A DNA stretch of 12,503 nucleotides from Syntrophaceae bacterium UBA2192 (GTDB lineage: Bacteria > Desulfobacterota > Syntrophia > Syntrophales > UBA2192): positions 1-12,503 of the forward strand of contig DCVI01000188.1 of NCBI GenBank assembly GCA_002327315.1. The letters are read 5' to 3'. Numbering within the stretch: position 1 is the stretch's first letter; each line of letters starts with the position of its first letter. The notes beneath the pieces were generated by a model, which did not search any database, was not told where the DNA came from, and worked only from the letters and a program-made list of their open reading frames with translations. Below are positions 1 to 6,708 of this stretch, in pieces. The translations under genes were made by a program, and so were the position numbers.

Positions 1-255
1 CTAGTGTCCTGTCTCGGAAATTGATTTACGATTAATGTCCCGCAAGCTGCTTGCTGAGTCTAAAAAAATGTCATTGCGAGCCCTTCGACAGGCTCAGGAT
101 AAACTCCGCGCGGCAATCTTCCGTTGAGAGTAATTTCCTTGAGATTTCCGAATCGTAGATCGCCACGTCGGCTGCGCCTCCTCGCGATGACTGTTTTGAA
201 TGAATGATGATCCCGCTCAGAATATATATAATGTATTTCCGGGACAGGACACTAG
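1..255. mobile_element. MITE-like non-coding element with 21-bp terminal inverted repeats
   Basis: Positions 1-21 (starting CTAGTGTCCTGTC) and 235-255 (ending GACAGGACACTAG) are inverted copies of each other, with a single mismatch at position 14. The 213 bp between them hold no convincing gene. Both ends are CTAG, so the duplicated target could be CTAG or TA, or these bases may belong to the repeat. The sequence before base 1 is not available, so a target duplication cannot be tested. The interior carries a second, older-looking palindromic repeat at 70-191. Size, lack of coding capacity and TIRs fit a miniature transposable element moved by a transposase elsewhere. I do not recognise the parent IS family. 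Confidence 0.7.
70..191. repeat. Nested palindromic repeat of the GTCATTGCGAG type
   Basis: GTCATTGCGAG at 70-80 pairs with CTCGCGATGAC at 181-191 with one mismatch. The inner parts around 108-119 (GCGCGGCAATCT) and 157-168 (AGATCGCCACGT) continue the inverted symmetry imperfectly. The left arm is interrupted at about 81-105 by a segment containing CCCTTCGACAGGCTCAGG that has no partner in the right arm. It looks like a different small repeat inserted into, or recombined with, the first. Repeats with TCATTGCGAG ends are familiar as dispersed intergenic palindromes in several bacterial lineages; this is recalled knowledge, not a search. Confidence 0.6.
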
Positions 256-327
256 GACTGACTTACCGAAGGTATGTAGCGAATCAAGAGGCTCAAAAGA
301 GTCTTTCCGGATCGACGATGAAGGGAA

Positions 328-355
328 TTGGGCCCTTTTTGTAAAGCGCTTTAAT
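328..355 (+). promoter_or_regulatory. Weak candidate sigma70 promoter for the lipid operon
   Basis: TTGGGC at 328-333 and TTTAAT at 350-355 are separated by 16 bp. The -10 matches the consensus at five of six positions; the -35 keeps only TTG. It lies about 140 bp ahead of the preferred start of the first operon gene. An alternative -10 (TATAAT, 227-232) sits near the right end of the small element, but I see no good -35 at the proper distance. The rest of 256-492 shows no supported gene. Confidence 0.25.
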
Positions 356-492
356 GGTTGATGTACTCCGTCATGTTCTGCTACATTGACGGCCGAATCG
401 TGCCCACCCGTGCGTCGAGCGTTTCCCGGTGCCCTTTTATGGAACGAGGGGCTCAATCAAGCGTGGGCCTGACCAATGAAGAAGGTTTTGCC

Positions 493-1698
493 ATGGCTCT
501 TTATACCTACATCCATGGAGAATGCCCGGTTAGAATCTGGGGAATCAGCTCAGGGCAGCGTATTGAACGCGTGTTGAAAACCTCCCGGAAAAGTGCCGTT
601 ATCCATGACCTGAGCGATCTGAAGAGCAATGACTCGGTCCTGATTTTCGACGGCGGCTACCTCTTTGACGACCGCCTGATCCACTATCTTGCAGCAACCC
701 CGGACCTGATCCTGCAGCGTGAAGCCGATGGGAAGAGAATTGCCGTTGCAGCCCATGTCAGCGCCGGCCTCGCCCGTCGGGCCCTGGAGATGATTGGAAA
801 AATCTCAGGGGTGGAGTCGTTGTCCGGGGTGAAAACGCAAACACTGGCAACATTACCCATCTCCTTTCAAAAAAACCTCCTCAAATCTGCTTCCCCCTTT
901 GTGCTGCCCGTTTCAGCCGGGAAAGCCGGAGACCTGGAGCGCCGGCTTTATGACTGGTCCTACAAGGGCGTCACCGATTTAATCACAAAGTGGCTCTGGC
1001 CGGTACCGGCCATGTGGGCAGTCAGGCAATGCGTCCGTTTCGGGATCAGCCCCAATCAGGTCACCTTGTTCGGTTCGGCGCTGGTCATCCTTGCAGGGGT
1101 GTTGTTCGCCTACGGGCAATATGGCTGGGGCCTCTTGGCTGCCTGGCTCATGACGTTCCTGGACACGGTGGATGGAAAACTGGCGCGGGTAACGGTGACA
1201 TCGAGCCGGTTCGGCCACTATTTTGACCATTTGATTGACCTTGTACATCCCCCCATCTGGTATGTCCTGTGGGGCGTGGGCCTGACAACGACCCATCCGG
1301 ACAGTGGAGGGTGGTTGTCACTGGCCCTCTGGTATATCATCATCGGCTACGTGGCGGGTCGCCTGACCGAAGGCTTGTTCACGTGGAGGCTGGGCGAATT
1401 CGGGATCTTTTGCTGGCGACCGGTTGATTCCTATTTCAGACTGATCACAGGCAGGAGAAATCCCAACCTGATCCTGCTGACGGCCGGTGCCCTTTGGGGT
1501 CGTCCCGATCTCGGCCTCGCGGCTGTGGCCTTCTGGACAGCGTGGACAAGCCTTTTTCTGCTGGGTCGCCTGGGTATGGCTGCATACACCCGCCTCACCC
1601 GGGGTCCCCTGCAGTCGTGGTTCGTAGACCCTGATGAAACCGCAGGCAAGCGATCCCTTGCGGTTCGGATCTTTACAAAGCACGAGTGCCTGCCGTGA
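493..1698 (+). CDS. CDP-alcohol phosphatidyltransferase with an N-terminal NTase-like domain
   Basis: Predicted integral membrane enzyme that moves a phospho-lipid moiety from a CDP-activated donor to an alcohol acceptor. The full CDP-OH-P signature D-x2-DG-x2-AR-x8-G-x3-D-x3-D is present at residues 224-249 (D224, D227, G228, A231, R232, G241, D245, D249), inside a region with several hydrophobic segments (about 170-390). Residues 1-150 form an extra soluble domain. It has a WGISSGQRIER stretch resembling a degenerate sugar-nucleotidyltransferase start, without a glycine-rich GxGxR loop. ATG 493 is preferred because GAAGAAGG lies 7 bp upstream and the recognisable domain begins there; the frame stays open back to ATG 358 (446 aa). 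The stop overlaps the next gene. The acceptor alcohol cannot be read from the sequence. Confidence 0.85.
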   Translation: MALYTYIHGECPVRIWGISSGQRIERVLKTSRKSAVIHDLSDLKSNDSVLIFDGGYLFDDRLIHYLAATPDLILQREADGKRIAVAAHVSAGLARRALEMIGKISGVESLSGVKTQTLATLPISFQKNLLKSASPFVLPVSAGKAGDLERRLYDWSYKGVTDLITKWLWPVPAMWAVRQCVRFGISPNQVTLFGSALVILAGVLFAYGQYGWGLLAAWLMTFLDTVDGKLARVTVTSSRFGHYFDHLIDLVHPPIWYVLWGVGLTTTHPDSGGWLSLALWYIIIGYVAGRLTEGLFTWRLGEFGIFCWRPVDSYFRLITGRRNPNLILLTAGALWGRPDLGLAAVAFWTAWTSLFLLGRLGMAAYTRLTRGPLQSWFVDPDETAGKRSLAVRIFTKHECLP

Positions 1699-2747
1699 GC
1701 GATAGGACCGGCCCCATCCATGAGGGTAACTTCGCGCCCATAACCCATTGGTCTGCAGACCATCCCCCGAGGCCTGCCGATCCTACGGGTCTCAGGATCG
1801 GCGTAATCAGCAATCCTTTGAGCGGGGGAAACAGGAAAGGGCTGCAGCCCGTGGAGAGGGCTCTTGCAGCCTGCGGCCACACATTGCACTGCCAGGCCGT
1901 TAATCCCGAAGAGGTAAAAGCGGCGATCCGCGCTTTTGCCTGCCATGGAGTGGATCTCGTAGTGGTGAACGGGGGCGATGGGACGATTCATGCAGTGCTG
2001 ACGGAGCTCTTTGCCACCGAATGGCCGAATCAAGTGCCCTTTCTGGCACTGCTTCGGGCAGGGACAGCCAGCATGATTGCCAGGGATGTGGGGCTGTCGG
2101 GTTCACGGTTGCAGGGCCTGTCGCGTCTTCTGGATTGGGCGTACGCCGGACGAGGTGCGGCTTCCCTTGTCAAACGGCCGGTACTGCGCCTGGAATGGGA
2201 GAAGGGTGGCGAATCCATGTACGGCATGTTTTTCGGGGCCGGCGGGATTTACGAGGGCATTCAATTCTGCCTGACCCGGGTTCACACAAAAGGGTTGGGA
2301 GGGCAACTTGCCGCCGGTTTGACCCTGTTGCGATTTTTCCTGGCCGCGGCAAGGCGCGACAGGCGAACCGTTCCTCCCGCTCCCATTCGTGTGGGCCTGG
2401 AAGGGATGTCGATGCAGGAGATGGAAGTCCTGGCCCTCCTGGTCACCACTCTCGAGCGCCTGTTTCTCGGGATTCGTCCCTACTGGGGAGATGAAGAGGG
2501 CCCTCTGCACTTCACTGCCATCCGCTCCGATGCATCGCATCTCCTGCGGGCGGCCACCTCCGTGATCAGAGGCCGGAGAAGCCGATGGGCAACCCCCCGG
2601 CAGGGCTACCTGAGCCACAACCTTCGTGACCTTCGACTTTGCATCCAAGGCGGTTTTACGCTGGACGGTCAACTGTACCAGAGCGATCCCCGACTTGGAG
2701 CACTGAGGCTGAGCAAAGGCGGGGAGGTGGAATTCCTGAAATTATGA
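1695..2747 (+). CDS. Diacylglycerol/ceramide kinase family lipid kinase
   Basis: About 350 aa with the DAGK catalytic domain. NPLSGGNRKG (residues 40-49) forms the N-terminal nucleotide loop and GGDGT (93-97) is the hallmark ATP-binding motif. A later RAGTASMIA stretch stands where the family's GTxN motif normally sits. The product would phosphorylate a lipid hydroxyl, giving phosphatidate from diacylglycerol or ceramide 1-phosphate from ceramide. GTG 1695 is chosen because it makes a 4-bp GTGA overlap with the upstream stop; GTG 1686 is a possible start three codons earlier. The tight coupling on both sides places the kinase between the transferase and a CTP-using enzyme. The family also includes YegS/LCB5-type kinases, and the substrate is not settled by sequence. 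Confidence 0.85.
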   Translation: MSDRTGPIHEGNFAPITHWSADHPPRPADPTGLRIGVISNPLSGGNRKGLQPVERALAACGHTLHCQAVNPEEVKAAIRAFACHGVDLVVVNGGDGTIHAVLTELFATEWPNQVPFLALLRAGTASMIARDVGLSGSRLQGLSRLLDWAYAGRGAASLVKRPVLRLEWEKGGESMYGMFFGAGGIYEGIQFCLTRVHTKGLGGQLAAGLTLLRFFLAAARRDRRTVPPAPIRVGLEGMSMQEMEVLALLVTTLERLFLGIRPYWGDEEGPLHFTAIRSDASHLLRAATSVIRGRRSRWATPRQGYLSHNLRDLRLCIQGGFTLDGQLYQSDPRLGALRLSKGGEVEFLKL

Positions 2748-3703
2748 CTGGCCGATTGCCGGACGAACTCATCGAGCTGATTCAACAGGAATCCTCCAAG
2801 GCCAACCCGGAAGGGTTGAACCTGTTGGCGGAGACCATCCTGGCACGGCATGGACAAGCGGTCCAGGCCATCCTGTTTTACGGGTCCTGCTTGCGTACAG
2901 GGCAGGAGAAAGAGGGGGTTGTCGATCTGTATGTCATCGTGGATGCCTACCTGCCGGCTTATGGCAAGGCAGGTTTTGCCATTTTGAACTGGATGCTGCC
3001 GCCCAACGTGTTCTATCTGGAAGTCCCCGATGGCGGGAGAGTGATCTGCGCCAAGTACGCTGTGCTCAGCCTTGCCGACTTTCAGTGCGGCACTTCGGAG
3101 GCCTGGTTTCAATCCTACCTGTGGGCCAGGTTTGCACAGCCTGTGCGACTGCTGTACACACGATCCGAAACGACCGCTCAACACATCCATAGCGCACTGG
3201 CCCGGGCCGTGGTCACCTTTCTACGTTCTGTCCTCCCTCAATTTTCCTCCCCGTTCAGCGCACGGGAATTGTGGTGCAGGGGGCTTTTTCTCAGTTACCG
3301 GTCGGAACTGAGGGCGGAAAAACAAGACCAGCCGACCCGTCTCTTCGATGCAGACCGCAGCCATTATGAGCGGGTCACCCGAAGCGCCATGGCAGCCGTT
3401 CCCTTCGAGGTGGAAGTGATCCCTCAGGGCGATTCCGTTTGTTACCGGGCGAACATTTCGGCCCGAAGACGGTTTCTGAACCGCCTGGCATGGCAAGCCC
3501 GCCGCGTACAGGGCAAGTGCCTGTCGGTGCTGCGGCTGACCAAGGGCCTTTTCACATTCCAGGGCGGGCTGGATTACATCCTGTGGAAGATCGAGCGGCA
3601 CTCCGGTATTCGCATCCCGGAGGATTCCGCGCTTCGAAGACATCCTGTAAGCGGCATCTGGGTGATCTTCTGGCGGCTGTATCGGCGCGGGGGGTTCAGA
3701 TAG
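2744..3703 (+). CDS. Tam41-like phosphatidate cytidylyltransferase
   Basis: 319 aa and soluble. ATG 2744 overlaps the kinase stop (ATGA), with GGGGAGG about 14 bp upstream; the reading frame extends further 5' inside the kinase gene but that part is shadow. YGSCLR (46-51) followed by VVDLYVIVD (59-67) matches the nucleotidyltransferase pattern of mitochondrial Tam41 (YGSG... then DFIxxVD). The spaced block KYAVLSLADF (104-113), W121, R129 and QPV (132-134) matches Tam41's KYGVxS...W...GRxQKPV. The C-terminal basic region near a GLDYILWKIERH stretch is also Tam41-like. Tam41 makes CDP-diacylglycerol from phosphatidate and CTP, unrelated in sequence to CdsA. Between a lipid kinase and a CDP-alcohol transferase, a CDP-lipid synthase is the expected missing step. 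The assignment is by eye. Confidence 0.65.
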   Translation: MTGRLPDELIELIQQESSKANPEGLNLLAETILARHGQAVQAILFYGSCLRTGQEKEGVVDLYVIVDAYLPAYGKAGFAILNWMLPPNVFYLEVPDGGRVICAKYAVLSLADFQCGTSEAWFQSYLWARFAQPVRLLYTRSETTAQHIHSALARAVVTFLRSVLPQFSSPFSARELWCRGLFLSYRSELRAEKQDQPTRLFDADRSHYERVTRSAMAAVPFEVEVIPQGDSVCYRANISARRRFLNRLAWQARRVQGKCLSVLRLTKGLFTFQGGLDYILWKIERHSGIRIPEDSALRRHPVSGIWVIFWRLYRRGGFR

Positions 3704-3730
3704 CGCAAAATTTGCGTTTCAGGTCAGGAT

Positions 3731-4669
3731 ATGTCTTTCAGCAAATACACGATTGTCTGTCTCACGGTTTTACTTCTAGCCGGTGCGGGTCAAACGGCCA
3801 CAGCCCTGGCGGCAAGCCCCGGGTCGGTCTCCTCCCCAAAGGGCGCCGGTTGGACGAGCCTGACATATACCCACTCCAAGATGCTGGGAAAATTGACGGT
3901 GCAGATTCAGATACAGGCTCCGGCGACTGACACGCTCCTGAAAAGGATGGGGGCAGGCCTTGCGGAATCTTCGGAAGCGGCTAAAAAGATGAAGCTCATG
4001 GCCGTGGACATGAGAGCGGAGGGACTGGCCTTTGTCGATGAGCAATATACGGAGAAGATCTGGTTTAACGCAGCAGACGGCAGAGCGTACCGGCGTATCC
4101 GCTGGCTGAAAGGGGGGGACCCTTGGGTCAAGATCTACTCCTGGACAGAAAAGGGCGTGCGGCGACAGACGATTCAACCTGTCGGCCGTGATGAACGCAA
4201 TCAGGACCCGATACAATGGACCAAGACCACGGAATCCTTTTATCCCTATCCCAAAGACACTGTCTATCCCGAGGTCATATCCGACCCGACGCTTCTGCTC
4301 TATCTTCTTTCCGTCCGTGAAGCCCCGAAACTGAATTCCCCCTTTGAGCTTCGTGTCTTCGGCAAACAGCAGCAGCACCGGCTGACCTGTCGCCCTGAGA
4401 AATCATCGCCCATGACCGTCTCATACAGGGCCCGTTCTTCATCGGGCGAGGTCGGGATAAACGCCACGATCACACCGCTTGTTTTTTCCGTTGAGGCGGA
4501 GTCCCCGGCGACTCGAGACAGGAAGCCGGAGATATTTTCGCTCCTCGGCCTTCAGAAAGATATCCGCATCTACCTCGATCCTTCAACGCATCTTCCGATC
4601 CGGGTCAGCGGGAGAAATTCATTATGGGGAGAACTGATTCTTGACCTGCGTGATGCGCAACTGAATTGA
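3731..4669 (+). CDS. Secreted beta-rich protein of unknown function
   Basis: 312 aa with a clear signal peptide: basic start, hydrophobic core of about residues 8-20 and a likely cut after ATALA near residue 27. There is no lipobox cysteine, so it is probably periplasmic or surface-exposed. The body is rich in aromatic and beta-prone stretches. A tail of the form DPSTHLPIRVSG...GELILDLRD (about 285-309) recalls LolA/DUF3108-type proteins that cradle hydrophobic ligands; this is only a resemblance. The start has AGGA close upstream. It lies 27 bp after the Tam41-like gene and ends the operon, so it may carry or respond to the lipid made by the three upstream enzymes. I do not recognise a specific family. 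Confidence 0.7.
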   Translation: MSFSKYTIVCLTVLLLAGAGQTATALAASPGSVSSPKGAGWTSLTYTHSKMLGKLTVQIQIQAPATDTLLKRMGAGLAESSEAAKKMKLMAVDMRAEGLAFVDEQYTEKIWFNAADGRAYRRIRWLKGGDPWVKIYSWTEKGVRRQTIQPVGRDERNQDPIQWTKTTESFYPYPKDTVYPEVISDPTLLLYLLSVREAPKLNSPFELRVFGKQQQHRLTCRPEKSSPMTVSYRARSSSGEVGINATITPLVFSVEAESPATRDRKPEIFSLLGLQKDIRIYLDPSTHLPIRVSGRNSLWGELILDLRDAQLN

Positions 4670-4688
4670 TGACCGCGGCCTTTCGTGT

Positions 4689-5492
4689 TCAAACATCCTT
4701 CTCGCCGGCGATCCGCCTGACCGTATTCCAGTCCCCTGCTGTATCCACGTCAATGGCCGCTTCGGGAAACGGCAGGATGACAGCACCCGCCTTGAAGCCC
4801 AGGCGGTGCGACACACGATCCATCGCCCCGGCGAGCGTGATACCCCCCGACAGATATCGCATCACCGCAATCCAGCCGAATACACGGATGACGCGCAAGG
4901 GGCTTTTGCGCTGATTTTCCACCTGACGCCAGAACAATGCCGCGGCTCGTGCCCGGGGGGTCAAAAAAGCAAAAAGGTTGCACGAGCAATAGGCCCCGTC
5001 CTTGAAACGATAGGCCGTTCTGCGAGTTTCCGGGTACGCGGTGGTCACCTCTTCATGCCGGGCGACTGCGGCAACCACATCGCATCCCGAGGACAGGGCC
5101 TGCAAGCAGAAATAATCAACGACCCGTGGGCTCAAAAGCGCGTGATCGCTGGTCGTCAGGAGCACAGGCGTATCTTCCGGAAGCTGTTGCAGGACATGGT
5201 AAGCGCTTGAGCTTGGCGTGGCCTGGTTTTCGAACCACCGGACTTCGCCGGCGGCAACATAGTCCCTGAGTGCGGGCTCCTGTGCCATGACGGTCCCGGG
5301 CGGTCCGCACAGGATCCGCTCACCCACACAGCGGGAGGAGCGCAGGGCTTCAAGGACCCTGAAAACCATCGGGACGCCGTCAACGGGCGCCAGAGATTTA
5401 CAGCGAACGCCGGCTGCTCTGGCGACTTCATTGAGCGCTTCGCGGTCTGCCGCCAGCACAATGGCCGTAAAGTGCGGTCCGGAGGTATTCAT
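4689..5492 (-). CDS. MobA-like nucleotidyltransferase
   Basis: 267 aa, Rossmann-like NTP-transferase fold. The opening IVLAADREALNEVARAAG (11-28) followed by KSLAPVDGVPM (32-42) is the variant nucleotide-binding start of a MobA-like subfamily in which the usual GGxGxRM loop is replaced. TTSDHALL (113-120) supplies the metal-binding aspartate, and IDVDTAGDW near the C-terminus (about 250-258) matches the conserved end of the fold. Enzymes of this type join a phosphorylated small molecule to NMP. Here it could activate a headgroup, but the substrate is unknown. ATG 5492 directly follows an in-frame TTG at 5495; ATG is preferred. It is the last gene of the minus-strand operon, starting 9 bp after the stop of the GNAT-like gene, and it converges on the secreted protein gene with a 19-bp gap. 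Confidence 0.75.
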   Translation of the reverse strand: MNTSGPHFTAIVLAADREALNEVARAAGVRCKSLAPVDGVPMVFRVLEALRSSRCVGERILCGPPGTVMAQEPALRDYVAAGEVRWFENQATPSSSAYHVLQQLPEDTPVLLTTSDHALLSPRVVDYFCLQALSSGCDVVAAVARHEEVTTAYPETRRTAYRFKDGAYCSCNLFAFLTPRARAAALFWRQVENQRKSPLRVIRVFGWIAVMRYLSGGITLAGAMDRVSHRLGFKAGAVILPFPEAAIDVDTAGDWNTVRRIAGEKDV

Positions 5493-5501
5493 CAATTCAG
5501 C

Positions 5502-6707
5502 CTATCCCAATGGCTTGCTGTAAAGGCGGTAGGTTTTGCTTACCCTGCCCCCGATGTCCTCGATGATTGCCCGCATCCCGGTGTTGTCTTCCAGTATCCA
5601 GGAAAGCTCGATGGTTTTGACGCCGTAATGGACGCCCGCTTCCCGCAACTCGCTGATCAGCCGGTATGCGAGCCCCAGACCCAGCACGCTGTTTTGATAA
5701 AGCCGGCGAACCCCCATCAGGGGGACTCTTGCGGTTTCAGGATGATTGACCTTTATGCGCCACAACAGGTTGAGCCAACCCAGGGGCCATAGCCGCCCCT
5801 TGCACTCACGGATGGCCTCATTCAGGTTCGGAAGCCCCACCATGAATGCCGCAGGGACGCCATCCAACTCAGCGATCCTGATCAAATTCTCATTTACAAG
5901 AAATTTCAAATACTTGCCAAGATGTTCAAATTCCTTGCGCGTATAGGGCACAAAACCCCAATTGGTTGACCAGGCGTCATTAAAAAGGTTGTGAATGGTA
6001 TTCAAGTCTTCCTGAAAATGACTTTTTCGAAGCGTTCTTGTCCGGATGTGGCCTTTGGTCCTGTCGATGACGATTCGCATCATCTTCGAGGGTTCAAAGG
6101 CCGCATCGATGACATAGGCCAGCAGATCTTTTTCCTTGAGATACCCGCATTGCTCAATGTGCCGGCCGTAGTAGGGGCGGGCGTGCCCCATCATCACAGA
6201 CGGAGGCGTGTCAAACCCTGTTACCAGCATGCCGCACTCCTGGTTTATAGACAGATTAAAAGGTCCCCGGGCCCTTTTCATGCCCTGGTTGCGCAACCAG
6301 TTTTCCGCCGTACCCAGCAGTGCCCTGAAGGTTTCCATGTCATCCTCGGCCTCCAGCATTCCCCAAAAACCGGTGTTGTCCTGATGGTGCTCGAGGTGAA
6401 GCCGATCGACCTGTGCGCTGATCCGTCCTACGGGCACGCCTCCCCGACAGGCCACCCAGAGGCAACAGAGGGCATGTTCAAAATAGGGGTTTCCGGAAGA
6501 CAGATGCATTCGCCGTTCAAACAACAGGGGCGGCACCCACACGGGATCATCGTGATACAAGGACATGGGCAAGCGAATAAAGGTGTCGCGACTCCGTCGG
6601 TCCTCGACTCTCACTATTTCAACGGATCTGTCGGACGGCAGGCATTGAGCCATGTTTGTTGATTTTGAAGGTTTGCGTTGTGAGTGAAGCCGGCGTTGAG
6701 GGGCCAT
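5502..6707 (-). CDS. GNAT-fold acyltransferase-like protein, possible bacterial ceramide synthase homologue
   Basis: About 401 aa. Conserved blocks include LPMSLYHDDPVWVPPL near residues 46-61, a GRISAQVDRLH stretch near 94-104, and RARGPFNLSIN...ECGMLV followed by GFDTPPSVMMGHARPYY at about 145-180. I recognise these as a widespread proteobacterial family annotated as N-acetyltransferase. From memory, the Caulobacter bacterial ceramide synthase, a GNAT-type acyl-CoA-dependent enzyme, belongs to this group, but I cannot confirm that here. ATG 6707 is chosen because it follows the epimerase stop by one base (TAAGATG), implying coupling; ATG 6653 would trim a basic 18-residue leader and starts closer to the conserved region. 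Neither has a strong ribosome binding site. The function could equally be another N-acylation. Confidence 0.6.
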   Translation of the reverse strand: MAPQRRLHSQRKPSKSTNMAQCLPSDRSVEIVRVEDRRSRDTFIRLPMSLYHDDPVWVPPLLFERRMHLSSGNPYFEHALCCLWVACRGGVPVGRISAQVDRLHLEHHQDNTGFWGMLEAEDDMETFRALLGTAENWLRNQGMKRARGPFNLSINQECGMLVTGFDTPPSVMMGHARPYYGRHIEQCGYLKEKDLLAYVIDAAFEPSKMMRIVIDRTKGHIRTRTLRKSHFQEDLNTIHNLFNDAWSTNWGFVPYTRKEFEHLGKYLKFLVNENLIRIAELDGVPAAFMVGLPNLNEAIRECKGRLWPLGWLNLLWRIKVNHPETARVPLMGVRRLYQNSVLGLGLAYRLISELREAGVHYGVKTIELSWILEDNTGMRAIIEDIGGRVSKTYRLYSKPLG

Positions 6708-6708
6708 C

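Noticed and set aside
1431..2033. Minus-strand 200-codon frame across the transferase-kinase junction
   Set aside because: It overlaps two plus-strand genes with clear catalytic motifs and has none of its own.
3776..4378. Minus-strand 200-codon frame within the secreted protein gene
   Set aside because: The plus-strand frame has a signal peptide, a ribosome binding site and operon spacing. The antisense frame has no recognisable features.
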